Shown in pieces: positions 59,985-64,000 of a stretch of DNA of 64,000 nucleotides. Under the pieces are notes generated by a model, which was not told the origin of the DNA, searched no databases, and saw only the letters and a program-made list of their open reading frames with translations. The translations under genes were made by a program, and so were the position numbers. This DNA is from Panulirus ornatus. Taxonomy: Eukaryota > Arthropoda > Malacostraca > Decapoda > Palinuridae. Every line of letters begins with the position of its first letter. Position 1 is the stretch's first letter. Location of the stretch: assembly GCF_036320965.1 (NCBI RefSeq), contig NC_092241.1, forward strand, positions 26,384,797-26,448,796. The letters run 5' to 3'.

Positions 59985-60530
59985 TGTACCACCTGGTCTC
60001 CTACCACGCTTCTCACCTGCGTCCTGTTTCCCAACTCCTGCTATACCCCCAGGCCTCTTACCACGCACCTCACCTATGTCCTGTCTTCCATTTTTTCCTA
60101 CATCACCAAGCGTCTCATCACGCTTCTCACCCATGCCTTGCTTCCCAACTGCATCTACACCACCTGGCTTCTTATCAGCCGTGTCTTGCTGCCTAACTCC
60201 TACTGCACCACCTGGCCTCTTACCAGGATTCTCAACTGTGTCCTGTCTAAAGTCTCTTATTACACCACCTGGACTCTTATCACCAGTGTTATGCCTTCCA
60301 CTTCTAAACTAAACCAACCACTTGGCTTCTTATGACCTGTGTCTTGCCGCCTAACTTCTACTGCACTATCTGGCATTTACCAGGATTTTCACCTGTGTCC
60401 TTCTCCAAACTCCTATTACACCACCTGGCCTCCTATAACCCGTGTCTTTTCTCCTATCTCCTACTGCACCACCTGGTCTCCTAGGGCTTCTCACCTTAGT
60501 CTTGCTACCTAGCTCCTACTCAGCATGACC
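59985..60530 (+). repeat. 57-bp minisatellite, decaying to the right
   Basis: The unit starts CCACCTGGTCTCCTACCACG, followed by CTTCTCACCTGCGTCCTG and CCCAACTCCTGC. The first units lie at about 59992, 60049, 60106 and 60163, a 57-bp (19-codon) spacing. Later copies, to about 60530, have indels. Both strands are open over the first four units: PPGLLPRFSP-type on plus (59956-60312) and GEKRGRRPGG-type on minus (60134-59850). Coding on either strand is possible but unproven. Confidence 0.75.
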
Positions 60531-60534
60531 CTAG

Positions 60535-62180
60535 GTCAAATATATAATGAAGTGTTATCGGTGTATAATAATAAATCAACAATTCTACAAAACTTCTGAC
60601 CTTATCTATAGCGTAGCATTATAAATGTTACTACTTAATTCACTAAACAACACGAAAAATAAAATAATCGCATCATAGATTCACTTGCCCAAGTCCGTGA
60701 CGAGAGAGCTTGCATCTCACTGGACATGTGATTAACATAACCTGATATTTTCACATCTGTTACTGGAATTTATGTATTCTCCCCGTATGTTGAAGGCAGT
60801 GATGTTTCAGCCCCTTAAAAGACATACGGTCATCCTTGTCCTGCTTTTTCTCTTGAAAGCTTTAAACTGTGTACTGATAGTGATTATCTTATAGCTAACA
60901 GTCCTAACTCCATTTAGAAAGATATTCTGTGTTATAATTTTCAGTCCGAAGACAAACTTTGGATTACTATTTACTTTGCGTTGAAATCTATTTAGCATCT
61001 GGTAAAGATCTATCTTGTTTCTTTAGGGTTGGCCCTTTTTAAGCTTAGACAAAATACATACTGTATGAATAAAAAGTTCAAATTGGAAAAAGAGTTTCCC
61101 AGGGTCTTCGCTTTGCTCTCGAGCAAACTGGCTGGCTATTCTGCGGAGTACTGGATGTACAAGGTCACAAGACGCGGGCAGCCGGGGTACGCGCTGCACA
61201 AACGATACTCACTGAGGCTGGAAACTGGTACGTTGTGAGGGGTCATACTATGCCTGAGTAACACCGGAAAGCGAAGGGTCATGGCACAAGTGTTCATTTG
61301 GTAACGCTACTTTATCATTCCATTTTTCGACTCCACGCAACGTGTTTGGAAGCCTCTTTCTTGATATCTACCCGGGATAGTAACAAACAGTAGCCAGTTT
61401 AGTCATCTTTAAAATTCACGTTATCAGCTCTGTTTAGAAGCAGTGATGTCATGATCACACACAGAGGTAGAGTCTTCGTTCAGCGCTCATTGATGGAAAA
61501 TTCAAGCTCCCCGCAGCGACAAGGTAAGGAATTTCAAAGAGCATTTGCCTGTCGGCAAACGGAAACCTGATTGGAGTATGATAAGTGTGTTGGATGACGA
61601 TACAAAGGGAAGCCTCGAAAGGTCACGTTGGTAATGAGGTAAATAGTATGAGGGAAGGATAGGCCGGACGTGCTGGTGATAATGTTATGGTCTCATTTAA
61701 CGAGAACGTTATAATACCTGGGAATTTGATATTGACATGGTGATGATATGATGGCGGTACAGCGGAAGGTTGGTGCTCTTAATGATTAGCGAGTGGTAGT
61801 AGGTAAGACCTATTGATGGGTAGCAAGAATACATTTGACGGTGAAGGAGTGTCAGCAGGATATGAGAAATAAGATGAGTACACATCAATGATCGAATGGA
61901 ACGTGTTAGTGTGGATAACACAGAAAACTCCGTCGGATATGGCCTTCGTTCTATGATGTATTGAAGGTGAAATAGTAGATGTGCCGAGGTCAATACATAA
62001 CGAAAACATAACTTACACCCACCACCTGCGCATTACGTGAACAAGATTCCCTTTGCGATGACGTATTTAACAGAATTCTGTTGTGAACACAGTTGAATCT
62101 GATCATAAATGCGGCTAGAAAATTTATTATAGAAATATGCCGATTTTGTTGCTAGTGTTAAGGGGATGAGTCTGGATCAG
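60535..62180. other. Unassigned DNA
   Basis: No gene recognised. Short frames at 61029-61238 (plus) and 61993-61709 (minus) lack known motifs. Confidence 0.5.
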
Positions 62181-62184
62181 CAGT

Positions 62185-62860
62185 TATGGTAGTGGAGACA
62201 CTGGTGAGGGTGGCTGGAGGACTGGAGGCAGGAGCGACGCGTCAGGAGCGGAGGCCGCGTCCCGGGCAACTGTGCACCACTAGTAGGGTTGAGCTACAGC
62301 GCGTGAGCCGTGCTGACGTCACACCGCCCGACTTGGGCGTGTCACTGGGAGGGAGGGAGGGGCCAGCTTCTGAAGAATGAGGGCTCAAGTCTCGTGCACC
62401 CACTTCGCACCAGCTACACGACTCTCTTGCCTGATTTAAGAGTTGCCATTAATCCTCGTATGTCAAATGATCATTACAATAAGAGATTCCAAACCCTCAT
62501 TCACTTCAAAACAGAAGAACCTGCAAAACCGAGGGAAAGACACATTATAAGTCCAATGACGGATGGTTGTAGTCACCAGGTTGAATGTTCGGTAACCGTG
62601 ACGAGTAAGATGGGCGGGTCACTTGGTGAGTAAAGCGTGGGCGGGGCCAGATAGTGGGTGGAGGGAGGCGCAGAGCAGGCGAAGGGGATGGGCCACGCTT
62701 CGTGCTTCAGGGCGGCTGTGAGGGTCCGCTCTCTTCACACAGTTGAGTGGCAGCCGCTCGCTCAGCCAGTCGCGCGTTACGGTTGCTCTTGCAGCCTCAC
62801 TGGACCGAGTCTGTCCGTGTCCCAGTGCCTTGGTTGCAACTTGCTGGTGAGACCCGGCCA
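62185..62860 (+). promoter_or_regulatory. GC-rich segment, possible promoter and first exon
   Basis: GC and CpG content rises sharply at 62190-62365 and 62630-62850 against an AT-rich background. A GC box (GGGCGGGGCC, about 62638-62647) lies ~90 bp upstream of an initiator-like CTCTTCACACAGTTG (about 62730). A donor-like CTG|GTGAGA follows at 62846. This is the layout of a non-coding first exon read to the right. No TATA box is seen. It would suggest that a host gene starts here and continues past the window. Confidence 0.35.
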
Positions 62861-64000
62861 AAGGAAAATCTATAATTATTGGCCACGAACCAAACGACAC
62901 ATTAAAGGAACTCTGATCGGTGTTTTAAAAGACTTTATTTCAGAAAACCGTCTTAGCCTGAACTTTGGCTGCGTTTCTTTGTGGGATGTAAACAAACTTG
63001 TGGTCCGTGAAGGATGAACAGCGAACAAGAGATGAATCTTCCGAGGAAAAGAAGTCAACAACGAGACAGCACTACGTGACCGGTCACTGAACACTCCGGG
63101 GGTCTGGTCGTTGCAGATCATGACCTAACACTGCTGAGCAAAGAGACTCAATGTATTTCGAAGAGACTTTTGGAGTCACTCTGCAATATAAAAGCTACAG
63201 TCGAAATTACATTACCCCTTGCAGGGTTGGTGCTCTCTGCTTTCCTTCAGAGTTTGGAAGTATGCTCACTCGTGCTTGTCGTGGCGAATATTGCATATAC
63301 ATTCCTACGATGATTTTGCGTTTGCCTTCAGGTGTATGTCCTCTTATGCACTGAAACTGGTGACTTGAACGTGCATGCAAAGAGTGAGCTCAGCTGAATG
63401 TTTCGCACATGAAACATTGGTAAAGCTTACTTGAAATCATGTAAGAAACAGTCTCACAAAAGCTTGATAAGATTCTACTAATTTACATTTTAATTTCACT
63501 TATCATTGTGATATAGAACACTGACACTGATTGCATTAAGGACAAGTCGTAAGGCTTCCTGAACTGTCTTTGACATAACCTAATAGCAGACTTTAGTGTT
63601 ATTTCATGATTTGTTTGTTATAAGGCACAGTGCAAAAACTGTCCACATACATAAGGATACACCAGTGGTCTACAGTGTCTTCAGCCATCAATAGCCTCTA
63701 GATAAGGTAAGATCATAATAAAATGAATCCATAACATTCTATGTTTATAAACTGATGACAGCTTCATTTCGTAAAAGAACTGATCCTTCCTCAGTGATAT
63801 TTAATAGCATTGCTCTATTGTATGTCAACAGTTAGATTAGAGCAATTCATGGAGAGAACCTCAGTAAAGCAACTATTTTGCCACGCTTGTACTAGCAATA
63901 ATCTTTTTCCTATCAGCAGTCAAAGGTACTGATACGAAACGTTAAATGAAGCGCTGACATGAGTGAACTGTTGGTGTACTATATGAATCCACTGTACGCA
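62861..64000. other. Unassigned DNA at right end
   Basis: If 62185-62860 is a first exon region, this is its intron. No exon or repeat is recognised. Confidence 0.45.

Overview
The window is eukaryotic and looks like intergenic or intronic DNA from a repeat-rich arthropod, most likely a decapod crustacean. That is an inference. It rests on the density of (AT)n, (GA)n, (AC)n and (AAT)n microsatellites, on very similar young non-LTR retrotransposons, and on Tc1- and Tigger-type DNA transposon relics. I recognise no complete host gene, rRNA or true tRNA gene. Coding capacity is essentially that of mobile elements.

Layout. About 0.78-5.95 kb is an old satellite array of ~300-bp monomers that alternate between two types. 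It is interrupted by an inverted LINE copy at 2.28-4.18 kb and a short element at 5.46-5.59 kb. At 5.96-9.25 kb lie a (GA)n tract and low-copy DNA with local duplications. At 9.25-12.4 kb are (AT)n tracts, a full-length short LINE-derived element, LINE-B 3' fragments, degenerate ATC/AAT repeats and a 33-bp hairpin repeat. A decayed Tigger/pogo transposase sits at 14.2-15.8 kb, followed by a 5'-truncated LINE-A with a perfect target-site duplication at 16.1-17.5 kb. The 17.6-21.7 kb stretch is unassigned. At 21.7-25.2 kb are a decayed minisatellite and a nested cluster of short elements, (AT)n tracts and an unclassified repeat here called R. The 25.2-43 kb stretch is mostly unassigned, with a 40-bp minisatellite, a solo LINE-A 3' end, AAT-type repeats, a LINE-B tail and a dead Tc1 transposase. 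At 43.2-45.8 kb are AAT repeats around a 42-bp hairpin repeat, a candidate exon, a repeat with an 18-bp perfect palindrome, and three tRNA-Gly-like sequences. At 46.3-49.5 kb is the key element: an uninterrupted LINE-A ORF of 998 codons (minus strand), head to head with a decayed LINE-B at 49.6-51.1 kb. At 51.6-55.7 kb a younger array of the same satellite forms ~633-bp dimers and is bracketed by two LINE-A fragments. The 56.8-64 kb stretch holds a (GA)n tract, a 57-bp minisatellite and, near the end, a GC-rich segment that could be a promoter and first exon.

How the parts relate. LINE-A (endonuclease plus reverse transcriptase, one ORF, RTE-like), the diverged LINE-B and the short non-coding elements all end in the same bulged hairpin (core CCTCGC-NAAC-GCGGG inside a CGCT/RGCG outer stem). 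At least eleven copies are recognisable, plus one decayed example, and most are followed by (AT)n or poly(A). The short elements also carry the LINE-A 5' UTR at their 5' end, so they look like non-autonomous passengers built from the two ends of the LINE. This LINE/passenger/AT-tract partnership, together with the dimeric satellite it invades, is the most interesting system in the window.
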